From Ancylomarina sp963977525 (lineage in GTDB: Bacteria; Bacteroidota; Bacteroidia; Bacteroidales; Marinifilaceae): a stretch of DNA of 64,000 nucleotides. How positions within the stretch are numbered: position 1 is the stretch's first letter; every line of letters starts with the position of its first letter. The notes under the pieces were generated by a model. That model was not told where the DNA came from and ran no database searches. It saw only the letters and a program-made list of their open reading frames with translations. The translations under genes and the position numbers were made by a program. Of the stretch, positions 1 through 8,810 are shown one piece after another. The stretch is taken from positions 1 to 64,000 of the forward strand of contig CAXBPC010000018.1 of assembly GCA_963977525.1 (NCBI GenBank), written 5' to 3'.

Positions 1-96
1 AATATATCAACTTTTTACTGCTTTTGTCATCTAATGTACTTTTTCAGTGGCCTCTTTAATAATCAAGGCTCTTTTTGTATCTGGTAGATAAAACTG

Positions 97-1716
97 CTAC
101 TTCGATTCGCTTCCTCTAATTAAGAAACGATCGTAAAAGAACAACGAAATAACAGATAATAAGCCAATAGAGAAAATTACGTACCAAATTTGTGAAGGAT
201 CGTATTTATCCCACAAGTGATGCGTTAACTCCATAGAAGTCATATTCATTTTCTGAGCAACAGTGTCGAAATAAGCATTATTCGAAAGTCCTGCAGGAAT
301 AGTCAAGTCGAGACTAGCAGCCTCTGCTTTTACAAACTCAACTTTATCTGATATTTTTTGGTAAACATCACCCGAAATAATACCAGCTAATACGTTACCA
401 ATAAATACGGGAATAAATGAATAGCCCATATAAATGGCTTTCTTGTCCGATGGAGCAATACGACCAATATATTCAGTGATTTTAGGTGAACCAGCCATTT
501 CTCCAATAGCGAAAATAAACATAGCTCCAATAGTGAACATCACGTTCTGAGTCATCAAAGTCAGTGTCATACCAATGGCACAAATGAAAAAACCTACCAT
601 CATCGAACTAAGCGGTTTCATTTTCATAACAATGGACGAAACTATAATCTGAAATACAATAATAAATAAGGCATCTAGGTTGGTAATAAATTCAGCATCC
701 ATCTGCCCTGTTGGTGTACCGTAGTTATTACTGAAAAAAGGCATATACTTACTGAAGAACTCAAACACACTTGATGTATCAACCCATTGTGATATAAACA
801 CAGGCAAGGTAAAAAAGAGTTGCAAATACATAGTCCAAAAGCCAGCTACAATCACCAAGAAAGTAATAAACTTGGTATCCTTGAAAATGCCTGTTGTGTT
901 GTTGAAAACCGCTTTGTTCGATTCGCCAATAGATAGTTTATTTACAAAGTTCGCCCATCGGAATGCTATCTGCTCACCATATGGAAAAAATAATCGCACA
1001 ATAAACAGCGGACGTTCAATTATCCAAATCACTAGGAAAATTCCAAACAGTGACAAAAAGATTAAAGTAGACACAATCAAAGTCTGAATCAATTGTAAGA
1101 AACTATGGCTAGCAGATTCTTTCTTTTCTTCTTCCGATTTAGGCTCATCAAAGAAAAATAGAAGAATAAAGTTCACCAATATCATAGCTGCTGATATATA
1201 GAAAATTAGTTGAGAACCTTTGAATAATAGAGTAACTAGAGGACCAAAGAAGGCTCCAATATTTACCATCATATAGAAAATTCCGAAACCAATGGATGCA
1301 TTTTTATCATTAGTCGTTTTTGCAACTGTTGCAGACACGATAGGCTTAAACAATGCTGCACCTAGAGCCAAGTATAAATAAGCTATAAAAACCCCTGTGT
1401 AGGTATCTAATTGAGGTAATAGAATGAAAGCAGATATATAGATGATGAACGATAGGAATAATACACGACGATAGCCATACTTATCGGCAATTGATCCCGT
1501 AATAACAGGCAGGAAATAAAGTATACCTGTGCCAATACCCATAATCATACCTTTCTCCGATTGGGTAAACTCAAGCCCACCAGCATCAGATGATCCAGTT
1601 AGGTAGGTTGCAAAGAGCATGAAGAAACCATACCAAGCCCAACGCTCAAACAACTCAATAGTATTCGCTACCCAGAAAGTTTTTGGGAAACTCTTCAAAA
1701 CTGATACTACACTCAT
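97..1716 (-). CDS. POT-family (peptide-type) MFS transporter
   Basis: This 539-residue inner-membrane protein has about twelve or more hydrophobic segments. Near the N-terminus it carries an E-x-x-E-R motif (ELFERWAWYG, about residues 21-30), the hallmark of proton-dependent oligopeptide transporters, and it also has the FYMMVNIGA block (about 147-155) matching the second POT/PTR2 signature. Family knowledge suggests proton-coupled uptake of di- or tripeptides, but some POT members carry other substrates, so the substrate is inference. A long hydrophilic/loop insertion around residues 190-280 separates the two halves. It starts at an ATG and stands alone on the minus strand. No clear TAnnTTTG element was found upstream. 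Confidence 0.8.
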   Translation of the reverse strand: MSVVSVLKSFPKTFWVANTIELFERWAWYGFFMLFATYLTGSSDAGGLEFTQSEKGMIMGIGTGILYFLPVITGSIADKYGYRRVLFLSFIIYISAFILLPQLDTYTGVFIAYLYLALGAALFKPIVSATVAKTTNDKNASIGFGIFYMMVNIGAFFGPLVTLLFKGSQLIFYISAAMILVNFILLFFFDEPKSEEEKKESASHSFLQLIQTLIVSTLIFLSLFGIFLVIWIIERPLFIVRLFFPYGEQIAFRWANFVNKLSIGESNKAVFNNTTGIFKDTKFITFLVIVAGFWTMYLQLFFTLPVFISQWVDTSSVFEFFSKYMPFFSNNYGTPTGQMDAEFITNLDALFIIVFQIIVSSIVMKMKPLSSMMVGFFICAIGMTLTLMTQNVMFTIGAMFIFAIGEMAGSPKITEYIGRIAPSDKKAIYMGYSFIPVFIGNVLAGIISGDVYQKISDKVEFVKAEAASLDLTIPAGLSNNAYFDTVAQKMNMTSMELTHHLWDKYDPSQIWYVIFSIGLLSVISLFFYDRFLIRGSESK

Positions 1717-1799
1717 ATTAATCTATTTTTGAAATTTCATTGATATTTAGGGTCTGAAAAGTACAAATAAGTTCTTAGCTAAAACATGACATTCTACAT

Positions 1800-2567
1800 T
1801 TAGAACTTTATAACAATACCATTTCCATCGAATAGCACTTTCTTATTCTTCCTTTTGTGGAAATAGAGCCCTGCAAAGTAACCAATACCTCCACCTAGAA
1901 CCACATCGGAGAACCAATGTCGATTACGATACATTCTAGCAAAACTTACACCAGCTGGAATCACATAAATCCACTTAGAGTATTCTTCGGCAAAAGGTGT
2001 AAAAACAGACCATGCCACAAATGCATGTCCAGATGGGAAAGACTTTCTATCGTTTCCTTTCCCATTAAAAGCGTCGAAATGCATCGAGCCTCGGTTCATA
2101 TCAGGACGAGATCGTCCCGCAATAAACTTAGAACTCTCCGTTAAAATAGCTCCACTAATTAATGCTTTTGCAGAATTCATAGCCGTAGTAGCTAATCGTT
2201 CGTCATCAATAGCTATTGCTATAGCCCAAGTTGCCAGAGTGGCTGGTGCCAGATATTTTTTTTCACCAAACTCATTTGATATATCAGTAAACCCATCGAA
2301 AAAGCCATTCTGGTTATGTGTTATACCATCTTTAGCGATCTCATCTAAAAGAAATGCGGTACCCAATACGCCACCAAAAATCAAAAGATTTTTCTTAGAA
2401 AAGACTTCCTTACTCAAACCAGGGTTTAAGCGATGAGTTTTCTGTTTGGCCATTAACTTGTATTGCTCAGAATCAACAAATTGAGCTTGAGATTGACTTA
2501 CAAACAAAATAAGGAGCAAAGTAAAAAGACTCCAATTCTTTTTTTTCGAGAGATACATTGACATCAT
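1800..2567 (-). CDS. Secreted/membrane PAP2-family phosphatase
   Basis: The three phosphatase motifs of the type 2 phosphatidic acid phosphatase family are visible in order: K-x6-RP (KFIAGRSRP), PSGH (KSFPSGHAFVAW) and SR-x5-H-x3-D (in the form RNRHWFSDVVLGG). Such enzymes dephosphorylate lipid phosphates or undecaprenyl pyrophosphate; the exact substrate cannot be read from the sequence. The N-terminus is a signal peptide/anchor (LFTLLLILFVSQSQAQ). A longer reading from a TTG at 2585 would start at or before the predicted transcription start of the TACTTTTG promoter at 2583-2590, so the ATG at 2567 (or 2564/2558) is preferred. The product is about 255 residues. A single-gene transcription unit is likely. 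Confidence 0.8.
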   Translation of the reverse strand: MMSMYLSKKKNWSLFTLLLILFVSQSQAQFVDSEQYKLMAKQKTHRLNPGLSKEVFSKKNLLIFGGVLGTAFLLDEIAKDGITHNQNGFFDGFTDISNEFGEKKYLAPATLATWAIAIAIDDERLATTAMNSAKALISGAILTESSKFIAGRSRPDMNRGSMHFDAFNGKGNDRKSFPSGHAFVAWSVFTPFAEEYSKWIYVIPAGVSFARMYRNRHWFSDVVLGGGIGYFAGLYFHKRKNKKVLFDGNGIVIKF

Positions 2568-2582
2568 TTTTTTTGAACCTAA

Positions 2583-2590
2583 CAAAAGTA
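2583..2590 (-). promoter_or_regulatory. -7 element TACTTTTG for the PAP2 phosphatase gene
   Basis: On the minus strand the octamer TACTTTTG fits the Bacteroidota TAnnTTTG consensus. Transcription would begin near 2577, leaving about 10 nt before the ATG at 2567. No clear -33 TTTG was seen. Confidence 0.5.
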
Positions 2591-2626
2591 GAAGAAAATA
2601 AGTTTATGAAAGATATAAACACAAAA

Positions 2627-2653
2627 AAGCCGCTCGATAAAATCGAACGGCTT
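2627..2653 (-). terminator. Terminator of the tRNA-Asn pair
   Basis: A hairpin with arms AAGCCG-TCGAT / ATCGA-CGGCTT (one mismatch, AAA loop) lies 3 nt past the tRNA 3' end. On the minus strand it runs straight into six T residues, the form of an intrinsic terminator. Confidence 0.8.
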
Positions 2654-2656
2654 CTG

Positions 2657-2730
2657 CTCCCTCTCTTGGACTCGAACCAAGGACCCTCTGATTAACAGTC
2701 AGATGCTCTAACCAACTGAGCTAAGAAGGA
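2657..2730 (-). tRNA. tRNA-Asn (GTT), copy 2
   Basis: A 74-nt cloverleaf on the minus strand: acceptor TCCTTCT/AGAGGGA, D arm GCTC...GAGC, anticodon stem CTGAC/(G)TCAG with loop TGTTAAT (anticodon GTT), TTCGAGT T-loop and discriminator G as is usual for tRNA-Asn. CCA is not encoded. It is identical to the copy at 2777-2850 and is downstream of it, so both are probably cut from one transcript. Confidence 0.95.
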
Positions 2731-2776
2731 ATAAACTGATGTTCTTTTTTAAAACCTCACAGTATTGGTTTTTTTG

Positions 2777-2850
2777 CTCCCTCTCTTGGACTCGAACCAA
2801 GGACCCTCTGATTAACAGTCAGATGCTCTAACCAACTGAGCTAAGAAGGA
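2777..2850 (-). tRNA. tRNA-Asn (GTT), copy 1
   Basis: Same 74-nt tRNA-Asn as the downstream copy, with no base differences, 120 bp away start to start. The identity stops almost exactly at the gene ends (the 46-nt spacer is unrelated), so this is a gene-sized duplication. A promoter-like TAGTTTTG lies about 60 nt upstream. Confidence 0.95.
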
Positions 2851-2909
2851 GTGTAAATACCAATTTCTCTTGTTTATAAAGACGTGCTTTATGGAGGAAA
2901 TTTGCGATG

Positions 2910-2917
2910 CAAAACTA
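2910..2917 (-). promoter_or_regulatory. Promoter of the tRNA-Asn operon
   Basis: The minus strand reads TAGTTTTG (TAnnTTTG), with TTG about 20 bp further upstream (2938-2940), close to the Bacteroidota -33/-7 arrangement. It faces the two tRNA genes. Confidence 0.55.
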
Positions 2918-3228
2918 AGTGCTTTTCCCCAATTATACAAGAGTCTCTAACTATTTTTTTCAAAAAACAGAAATAAACTCTCACCAAGTCATCCAAATTT
3001 GCTTTTTATCAGGAAGATATACTCAAAAAAAAGATTTCAAATAAAGTTTTATTTTTCTGTTAGCATTGGAAATAGGTATAGTCTAGCCTTAAATCGACAT
3101 CACAAAAATGCATTTATTTCTACTAAGATTAATCATTCTAGTGTACCCCAAAATACGCTTCAAACGGATAGTAATATATTTTCATTTCAAATAATAAGAC
3201 TTACATGTCTTTATCTATTTTTAAATAT

Positions 3229-3236
3229 TAGCTTTG
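3229..3236 (+). promoter_or_regulatory. -7 element TAGCTTTG for the acyl-CoA dehydrogenase gene
   Basis: The octamer TAGCTTTG matches TAnnTTTG; the predicted start of transcription is about 40 nt before the ATG at 3281. The -33 part is not convincing. Confidence 0.5.
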
Positions 3237-3280
3237 CACCACAACTATTCTTATTTGTACTAATTTAAAATAAACAATAG

Positions 3281-4792
3281 ATGATGACTTCTAATATCGC
3301 GGAACATCTTCCTTTCACGGAATTTCTGAGCGCTATTAAAAAGACGATACAAAGTGCTTTTTACGAAAAGGATAATATCGAAAAATTTATCCAAAAAAGA
3401 GGATTCCCTGCACTGGTACTAAGAGATATCATGGCTAAGAACCCTTTATCAGTAGCTATTCCTAAAGAATATGGAGGACGAGGCTCTAAGGTAAAAGAAT
3501 GCTTAGGAATTTTGGATACTGCTTCATACGAATCACTACCTTTAGCTTTAACTTTTGGTATTAATATCGCTTTATTCCTTGAACCTGTTGCGAAGTACGC
3601 ACAAGATACAGTAAAGAAAGGCATTTTTGACCGATTCTTAACTCAGCAAAACATGGGTGGTTTAATGATTACTGAGCCCGATTTTGGTAGCGATGCTTTG
3701 GGAATGCAGACGTCGAATGTCAAGATGGGTGAATCGTACCATATTAAAGGAACCAAACACTGGCAAGGACTAACAGGTATGGCTGATTATTGGCTTATGA
3801 CCTCTCGTCATCAGGATCAGAGTGGAAAATTAGGTCGCGATATTGACTTCTTTATTTGTGACGTTCAACAACCTCAACAAGTTATTAAGGTTGAAGAATA
3901 TTACAATAATCTAGGTCTCTACCCTATCCCTTACGGTAAAAATTCTATCGACATTCAAGTTCCTCAACAATACAAACTAGAGCCTGAATCAACAGGATTG
4001 AAGTTGATGATGGATCTTTTACACCGAAGTCGTTTACAGTTTCCTGGAATGGGAATGGGCTTTATTCGTCGAATGCTCGATGAGTCAATCAAACACTGTT
4101 CAACAAGAATTGTTGGTGGAAAAACACTAATAAGCTTGGATCAAGTTCGTCACCAAATTGGACGTATACAATCTGCATTTACCATTTGTTCAGCTATGTG
4201 TTCTAGAAGTTCACTAATTAGTGGAATTGAAAACAACTTGGCAACTGCTGCTATTGAAGCCAATAGTATGAAGGCCTACATAACAGATATGATGCAAGAA
4301 GCCGCACAGACACTTACTCAACTGAGTGGAGCTAATGGCTACAAAGCAGAAAGTATTGGTTCTAGAGCGATCATAGACTCTCGGCCTTTTCAAATTTTTG
4401 AGGGTTCAAATGATATGCTTTATACGCAGCTTTCGGAGATGGTTATGAAGATCATGACAAAAAAGAAGAATATGAATCTTTCAGATTTTTTCAAGAATCA
4501 TGAACTGACTAAGAATGTTTCAGATTACTTTAAAAATGTTGTTGACTTCACTCTTGAAACCAATCTTCCACAGAGAAAATTTGTTGATCTAGGTAAAATA
4601 ATCAGTAAGGTTGTGGCAGCTGATCATGTTGTTCAATTGGGAGCAAAAGGTTTCCGTTCCGATTTAATTAACGACAGTTTAGAAACAATTAAACATGAAA
4701 TCTCAATGCTAGTTAGTTCATATAAATTTCAAACCAGCGTATCACCTACTGAAGAATATAAGGATCAAAGCTCATGGCTTGCGTTCAGTTAA
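3281..4792 (+). CDS. Acyl-CoA dehydrogenase family protein
   Basis: This 503-residue flavoprotein should catalyse alpha,beta-dehydrogenation of an acyl-CoA thioester, passing electrons to ETF. Visible landmarks are the FAD-binding TEPDFGSD motif (about residues 131-138), the helical C-terminal half with SRPFQIFEGSNDML (about 368-381), whose glutamate occupies the position of the catalytic base in the usual IYEGTNEI motif, and an extra C-terminal helical segment of roughly 110 residues beyond a typical 380-residue enzyme. The extension and length resemble long-form dehydrogenases, but chain length is not predictable. The start is ATG-ATG at 3281/3284. It is a single-gene unit closed by a terminator hairpin. 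Confidence 0.85.
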   Translation: MMTSNIAEHLPFTEFLSAIKKTIQSAFYEKDNIEKFIQKRGFPALVLRDIMAKNPLSVAIPKEYGGRGSKVKECLGILDTASYESLPLALTFGINIALFLEPVAKYAQDTVKKGIFDRFLTQQNMGGLMITEPDFGSDALGMQTSNVKMGESYHIKGTKHWQGLTGMADYWLMTSRHQDQSGKLGRDIDFFICDVQQPQQVIKVEEYYNNLGLYPIPYGKNSIDIQVPQQYKLEPESTGLKLMMDLLHRSRLQFPGMGMGFIRRMLDESIKHCSTRIVGGKTLISLDQVRHQIGRIQSAFTICSAMCSRSSLISGIENNLATAAIEANSMKAYITDMMQEAAQTLTQLSGANGYKAESIGSRAIIDSRPFQIFEGSNDMLYTQLSEMVMKIMTKKKNMNLSDFFKNHELTKNVSDYFKNVVDFTLETNLPQRKFVDLGKIISKVVAADHVVQLGAKGFRSDLINDSLETIKHEISMLVSSYKFQTSVSPTEEYKDQSSWLAFS

Positions 4793-4823
4793 GCTTCAGT
4801 AAAACAGTTTTATTAATAGCATC

Positions 4824-4857
4824 AAACTCCTCTTCTTTTCGCATGGAAGGGGAGTTT
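4824..4857 (+). terminator. Terminator after acyl-CoA dehydrogenase
   Basis: Hairpin with a roughly 12-bp stem (AAACTCC-CTTC / GGAAG-GGAGTTT, one G-T pair) followed by a T run; it lies about 30 nt past the stop codon. Confidence 0.7.
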
Positions 4858-4947
4858 TTGCAAGATGAAAAAAGGGAAAGGATTTACCTGAAGTTCAAAT
4901 AATACATGCATTTATCGTCAAAAGTGCAGAATTTCAAACTATTACCC

Positions 4948-4955
4948 TATCTTTG
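4948..4955 (+). promoter_or_regulatory. -7 element TATCTTTG deciding the helicase start
   Basis: TATCTTTG matches TAnnTTTG and would start transcription near 4962. This places the ATG at 4975 in the transcript and excludes the in-frame ATG at 4906. Confidence 0.6.
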
Positions 4956-4974
4956 TCGCTTTTATATATTATAC

Positions 4975-6267
4975 ATGACATTCAAAGAATTAGGCATTAT
5001 TGAACCTATCCTGAAAGCCCTTGAGGCCAAAGGCTATACATATCCCTCTCCTATACAAGAACAATCTATTCCAATCCTTCTTAAAAGAAAGGACCTATTG
5101 GGTTGTGCTCAAACAGGTACGGGAAAAACGGCAGCATTTGCCATTCCTATCCTACAACACCTTTACAACGATAATCGTAACGCTAAAGGTCAGCGTAGAA
5201 TTAAAGCATTAGTTATTACCCCTACACGTGAGCTAGCTATTCAAATTGGTGATAGTTTTACTGAATATGGAAAACACACAGGCATTGTTAACACCGTTAT
5301 TTTTGGTGGTGTAAAGCAAAGTTCTCAAACACAAGCATTACGCCGAGGAGTTGATATTTTAGTAGCAACTCCAGGTCGATTATTAGATTTGATGGACCAA
5401 GGATACATCTCATTAAAGGATGTGCAATATTCGGTTCTTGATGAAGCTGACCACATGCTTGACATGGGCTTTATTCACGATATTCGCCGCGTATTAGTTA
5501 AGCTGCCTGCTAAGAGACAATCTTTATTCTTTTCAGCTACTATGCCAACAGCAATTGTGAAGCTTTCACAGAAGATGCTAGGTAATCCTGAAAAAGTAAC
5601 CATAGCACCTAAGCAAACTACGGCAGAACGTGTTGAGCAGGCTCTATATTACGTGAGTAAGAAGAATAAGCCAAAGTTGCTTGTTCATCTTTTAACTCGT
5701 AACGAAATTAAATCAACATTAATTTTCTCTAGAACAAAATATGGTGCTGACAAAATCACCAAGTTTTTGAAAAAGGTTGATATTCATTCTGAAGCTATTC
5801 ATGGGAACAAATCTCAGAACCAAAGACAGAAGGCTTTACTAAACTTTAAAGAAGGTAAAACAAAAGTACTTGTTGCAACAGATATTGCTGCTCGTGGTAT
5901 CGACGTATCTGATTTAGCTTTAGTTATCAACTTCGATCTTCCTAATATTGCTGAGACTTACGTACACCGAATTGGACGTACAGGTAGAGCTGCAGCAAGT
6001 GGAATTGCCATCTCATTTTGCGATGGAGAGGAAAGAGCTTATCTAAAGGATATTCATAAATTAATTGGACAAGAAATTAAGCTTATTGCTGATCATCCAT
6101 TTTTAAATTCTGGTGACAACGAGCCATCTGAAAAAGCAAAGAAACCTCAGAGATCTCAAAGACCTCGTCGTAATGACGAAAGATCAGATTCAAAGAAGAA
6201 GGTTGATCCTGAGAACAAACATAAAAATGATAGAAGACGCAAGCCTTTTACCAAAAGAAGAGACTAG
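4975..6267 (+). CDS. DEAD-box ATP-dependent RNA helicase (RhlE-like)
   Basis: A 430-residue two-lobe RNA helicase with Q motif (F at residue 3, PSPIQEQ), Walker A AQTGTGKT, PTREL, DEAD, SAT, and HRIGRTGR motifs in order. It ends in a basic, low-complexity tail of about 60 residues rich in K and R (KAKKPQRSQRPRR...), typical of the RhlE group and likely to bind RNA. Expected roles are ribosome assembly or RNA turnover at low temperature. A longer reading from 4906 adds 23 residues with no helicase homology and lies upstream of the promoter, so 4975 is chosen. It converges with a second DEAD-box gene across a shared terminator. Confidence 0.9.
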   Translation: MTFKELGIIEPILKALEAKGYTYPSPIQEQSIPILLKRKDLLGCAQTGTGKTAAFAIPILQHLYNDNRNAKGQRRIKALVITPTRELAIQIGDSFTEYGKHTGIVNTVIFGGVKQSSQTQALRRGVDILVATPGRLLDLMDQGYISLKDVQYSVLDEADHMLDMGFIHDIRRVLVKLPAKRQSLFFSATMPTAIVKLSQKMLGNPEKVTIAPKQTTAERVEQALYYVSKKNKPKLLVHLLTRNEIKSTLIFSRTKYGADKITKFLKKVDIHSEAIHGNKSQNQRQKALLNFKEGKTKVLVATDIAARGIDVSDLALVINFDLPNIAETYVHRIGRTGRAAASGIAISFCDGEERAYLKDIHKLIGQEIKLIADHPFLNSGDNEPSEKAKKPQRSQRPRRNDERSDSKKKVDPENKHKNDRRRKPFTKRRD

Positions 6268-6290
6268 GGTTTTCACAACTCATACAGCAC

Positions 6291-6326
6291 AAAAAACCTC
6301 ATGATTAATCAATCATGAGGTTTTTT
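6291..6326. terminator. Bidirectional terminator between two DEAD-box genes
   Basis: Perfect hairpin (AAAAAACCTCATGATT / AATCATGAGGTTTTTT, 4-nt loop) with an A run on one side and a T run on the other, so it can end transcription of both convergent helicase genes. Confidence 0.9.
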
Positions 6327-6351
6327 AATATCTGATTTAGGATGAACCTAA

Positions 6352-7473
6352 TTATTTCGCTTGTCTGATTTGCTTAAAACTAATATTTAAAGCTTTCTGG
6401 AAATACCTGATACTCTTCATTTCTTTAGTTGTAACCAATGAAAGAGATAAGCCTTCCTTACCAGCACGAGCTGTTCTTCCACTTCGGTGCGTGTAATATT
6501 CTTCCTTATCAGGTAACTGATAGTGTACCACATATGAAAGTCCTTCTACATCGATACCACGAGCAGCAATATCTGTCGCAACAACCATCTGTAAAGTTCC
6601 TTTTTTGAAGGCACGCATCACCTTATCACGCTCCTTTTGTAAAAGATCGCCATGAAGGGCATCTGCAGGAATATTTCTTGCAATAAGCTGCTTAGCTAGA
6701 GTCTGTGTTGCAACTTTAGTTTTACAGAAAATCAAGCCTCTATTATCACTTTGTGAACTTAAAAACTGAAGCAAAATATTTAACTTTTCTGCCTCATCAC
6801 AAATCAAGAATTTATGCTCAATATTTTTATTCACAACATTTTTGCCACTCACTTCAACTCTATGAGCATTACTTTTCAAATGCTGATTTACCATTTGTCT
6901 GATCCCTTGAGGCATAGTTGCCGAAAACAACCATTTATTTTGAGCTGAAGCTGTATAAGTAAGAATCTCATCAAGCTCCTTTTTGAATCCCATGCTTAGC
7001 ATTTCGTCAGCCTCATCGAGTACCACAGTAGATACATGACTTAAGTCAACTGCTTTTTTCTTAACAAGATCGATTAATCGACCAGGAGTCGCAACAATAA
7101 TATGAGTAGGACGTCGTAAAGCAGCAATTTGCTTATCGATAGGTGCTCCTCCATATACCGCCTCAGTAAAAATTTGTTCTGAAAACTTCGTGAACTTGAA
7201 AAGCTGCTTAGCAATTTGTTGTCCCAACTCTCTAGTTGGAGCCAAAATTAGACCTTGCACAACTTTCTGATGTATATTGATACGATGAAGCATAGGTAGA
7301 CCAAAAGCAGCAGTCTTTCCTGTTCCAGTCTGAGCCTGACCAATAAGATCAGTATCTCCGCTTAGTAATATTGGAATTACTCTACTTTGTATTTCAGTAG
7401 GCTTCACAATATTCATATCGTCTAAGCCCTTAAGAAAGTTTTTAGTTACTCCTAGTTGTTTAAAATTCTCCAA
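6352..7473 (-). CDS. DEAD-box ATP-dependent RNA helicase, short form
   Basis: A 373-residue RNA helicase core with Q motif (FKQLGV...KPTEIQ), AQTGTGKT, PTREL, DEAD, SAT, and HRSGRTARAG. It lacks the basic tail of the neighbouring helicase and ends shortly after the second RecA lobe. The only start compatible with the Q-motif phenylalanine at residue 4 is a TTG at 7473; an in-frame stop lies four codons upstream, and the next ATG would remove part of the Q motif. A TATCTTTG promoter about 26-33 nt upstream supports that start. It probably remodels RNA or ribosomal particles. Confidence 0.88.
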   Translation of the reverse strand: MENFKQLGVTKNFLKGLDDMNIVKPTEIQSRVIPILLSGDTDLIGQAQTGTGKTAAFGLPMLHRINIHQKVVQGLILAPTRELGQQIAKQLFKFTKFSEQIFTEAVYGGAPIDKQIAALRRPTHIIVATPGRLIDLVKKKAVDLSHVSTVVLDEADEMLSMGFKKELDEILTYTASAQNKWLFSATMPQGIRQMVNQHLKSNAHRVEVSGKNVVNKNIEHKFLICDEAEKLNILLQFLSSQSDNRGLIFCKTKVATQTLAKQLIARNIPADALHGDLLQKERDKVMRAFKKGTLQMVVATDIAARGIDVEGLSYVVHYQLPDKEEYYTHRSGRTARAGKEGLSLSLVTTKEMKSIRYFQKALNISFKQIRQAK

Positions 7474-7498
7474 AACAGATATTTATTTAGTTTGGGCA

Positions 7499-7506
7499 CA
7501 AAGATA
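7499..7506 (-). promoter_or_regulatory. -7 element TATCTTTG for the short DEAD-box helicase
   Basis: The minus strand reads TATCTTTG; the predicted transcript starts about 20 nt before the TTG start codon at 7473. Confidence 0.55.
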
Positions 7507-7686
7507 CTTATTAAATAAATGGAAGCAAATGAATTAAGCAATGGACATTATCGCAGTCAAGATCATTTTTTAAGAGCATCTATTTCGATAAAACCCTTCA
7601 GATTTATTAAGTTTGGGATGAAAATTCAATAACGCGATTTAGAGGCTTATGCAACAAGTCCTTTTTCAACAATAGAACCGAATAGT

Positions 7687-8703
7687 ATGCCTAAATATTC
7701 AATCATTATTCCCATTTACAATAGACCTGACGAAGCCGAAGAGTTGCTCGAAAGCCTAGCCAAGCAAACCTATAAGAATTTCGACATTCTCATGATTGAG
7801 GATGGTTCTACCGAAGATTGTTCAGCTATTGTAAAAAGTTACTCCAATGAGCTTGATATTAAATATCATTTCAAAGCAAATTCAGGTCCTGGTGATAGCC
7901 GTAATGTGGGTATGAGTATGGCTACTGGTGATTATTTAATCTTTTTTGATTCGGATTGTATTATACCACCTCAGTATTTCGAAGAGGTAGAAAAACATTT
8001 AGCCGAAACCCCACTAGATGCTTTTGGTGGACCAGATAGTGCTCATGAATCTTTTAGCAAGGTGCAAAAGGCTATCAATTATGCCATGACTTCAATTATT
8101 ACGACGGGTGGTATACGAGGCAAAAAGAATAAGTTGGATCAATACCAACCTCGAAGCTTTAATATGGGAATTAAGCAAGAGGTTTACAAGAAAGTTGGCG
8201 GCTATACCGATGTTACTCCTGGCGAGGATCCTGATTTGAGTTATCGAATTATGAATGCTGGTTTTAAGGTTGGACTAATTGAAGATGCTTATGTGTTTCA
8301 CAAGAGACGTATCGATTTCTCGAAATTCATCAAACAAGTTTATAAGTTTGGGGTAATGCGCCCTGTTCTAATTAAATGGTATCCCGATAAGTTTAAATTA
8401 ACCTATACAATTCCTGCTTTATTTTTGCTTGGCAGTTTATTATTGGTGATTTTGGCAGCAGCTATAAGCCCAATATTCCTAATTCCGCTGGCTTTTTTAG
8501 CAAGTGTTTTATTCATAGAATCAATAATTAAAACAAAGAGCCTATCCATTTCACTATTGGCGGTTCTGGCAAGCTTTATCCAACTTTACAGCTATGGATA
8601 TGGTTTTATAAAAAGTGCGATACTCATTCTAGCACTCAAAAAAGAAGAACGAATCGTTTTCGACAATTTCTTTTTCGACAAATCTAAACGTCCAAACAAA
8701 TAA
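7687..8703 (+). CDS. Family 2 glycosyltransferase, membrane-associated
   Basis: The 338-residue protein opens with the GT-A fold signature (YSIIIPIYNRPDEAEELLESL), has an acidic FFDSD motif around residue 88 for nucleotide-sugar/metal binding, and a later PGEDPDLSYR block resembling the catalytic ED motif. Three hydrophobic segments between about residues 238 and 315 anchor it in the membrane. It should transfer a sugar from an NDP-sugar or polyprenyl-phosphate donor onto a lipid or polysaccharide; the substrate is unknown. No other sugar genes are adjacent. Confidence 0.8.
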   Translation: MPKYSIIIPIYNRPDEAEELLESLAKQTYKNFDILMIEDGSTEDCSAIVKSYSNELDIKYHFKANSGPGDSRNVGMSMATGDYLIFFDSDCIIPPQYFEEVEKHLAETPLDAFGGPDSAHESFSKVQKAINYAMTSIITTGGIRGKKNKLDQYQPRSFNMGIKQEVYKKVGGYTDVTPGEDPDLSYRIMNAGFKVGLIEDAYVFHKRRIDFSKFIKQVYKFGVMRPVLIKWYPDKFKLTYTIPALFLLGSLLLVILAAAISPIFLIPLAFLASVLFIESIIKTKSLSISLLAVLASFIQLYSYGYGFIKSAILILALKKEERIVFDNFFFDKSKRPNK

Positions 8704-8716
8704 TAAACTCATATAT

Positions 8717-8740
8717 ATCCCAAGCCCTTAGGTTTGGGAT
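8717..8740 (+). terminator. Terminator after the glycosyltransferase gene
   Basis: Hairpin ATCCCAAgCC/GGtTTGGGAT (10 bp with one G-T pair, CTTA loop) followed by eight T residues. Confidence 0.85.
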
Positions 8741-8810
8741 TTTTTTTGATCCTAAACACTTAGTTTCAGGATAAGCTTATACAAAAATAGAAACATGTTT
8801 CTTTATAAAC

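Larger units (their letters stand above)
2851..3280. other. Intergenic region between tRNA-Asn and acyl-CoA dehydrogenase
   Basis: This 430-bp AT-rich stretch holds the tRNA promoter at its left end and a TAGCTTTG promoter candidate near its right end (3229-3236). An 89-codon open frame inside it has a TTG start and no recognisable features. I see no gene or structured RNA here. Confidence 0.5.

Noticed and set aside
2999..3268. 89-codon open frame upstream of the acyl-CoA dehydrogenase gene
   Set aside because: TTG start, no recognisable domain, biased composition of AT-rich intergenic DNA, and it overlaps the promoter of the next gene.
4906..4974. N-terminal extension of the RhlE-like helicase
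   Set aside because: The extra 23 residues have no helicase homology and contain the TATCTTTG promoter; the ATG at 4975 is the better start.
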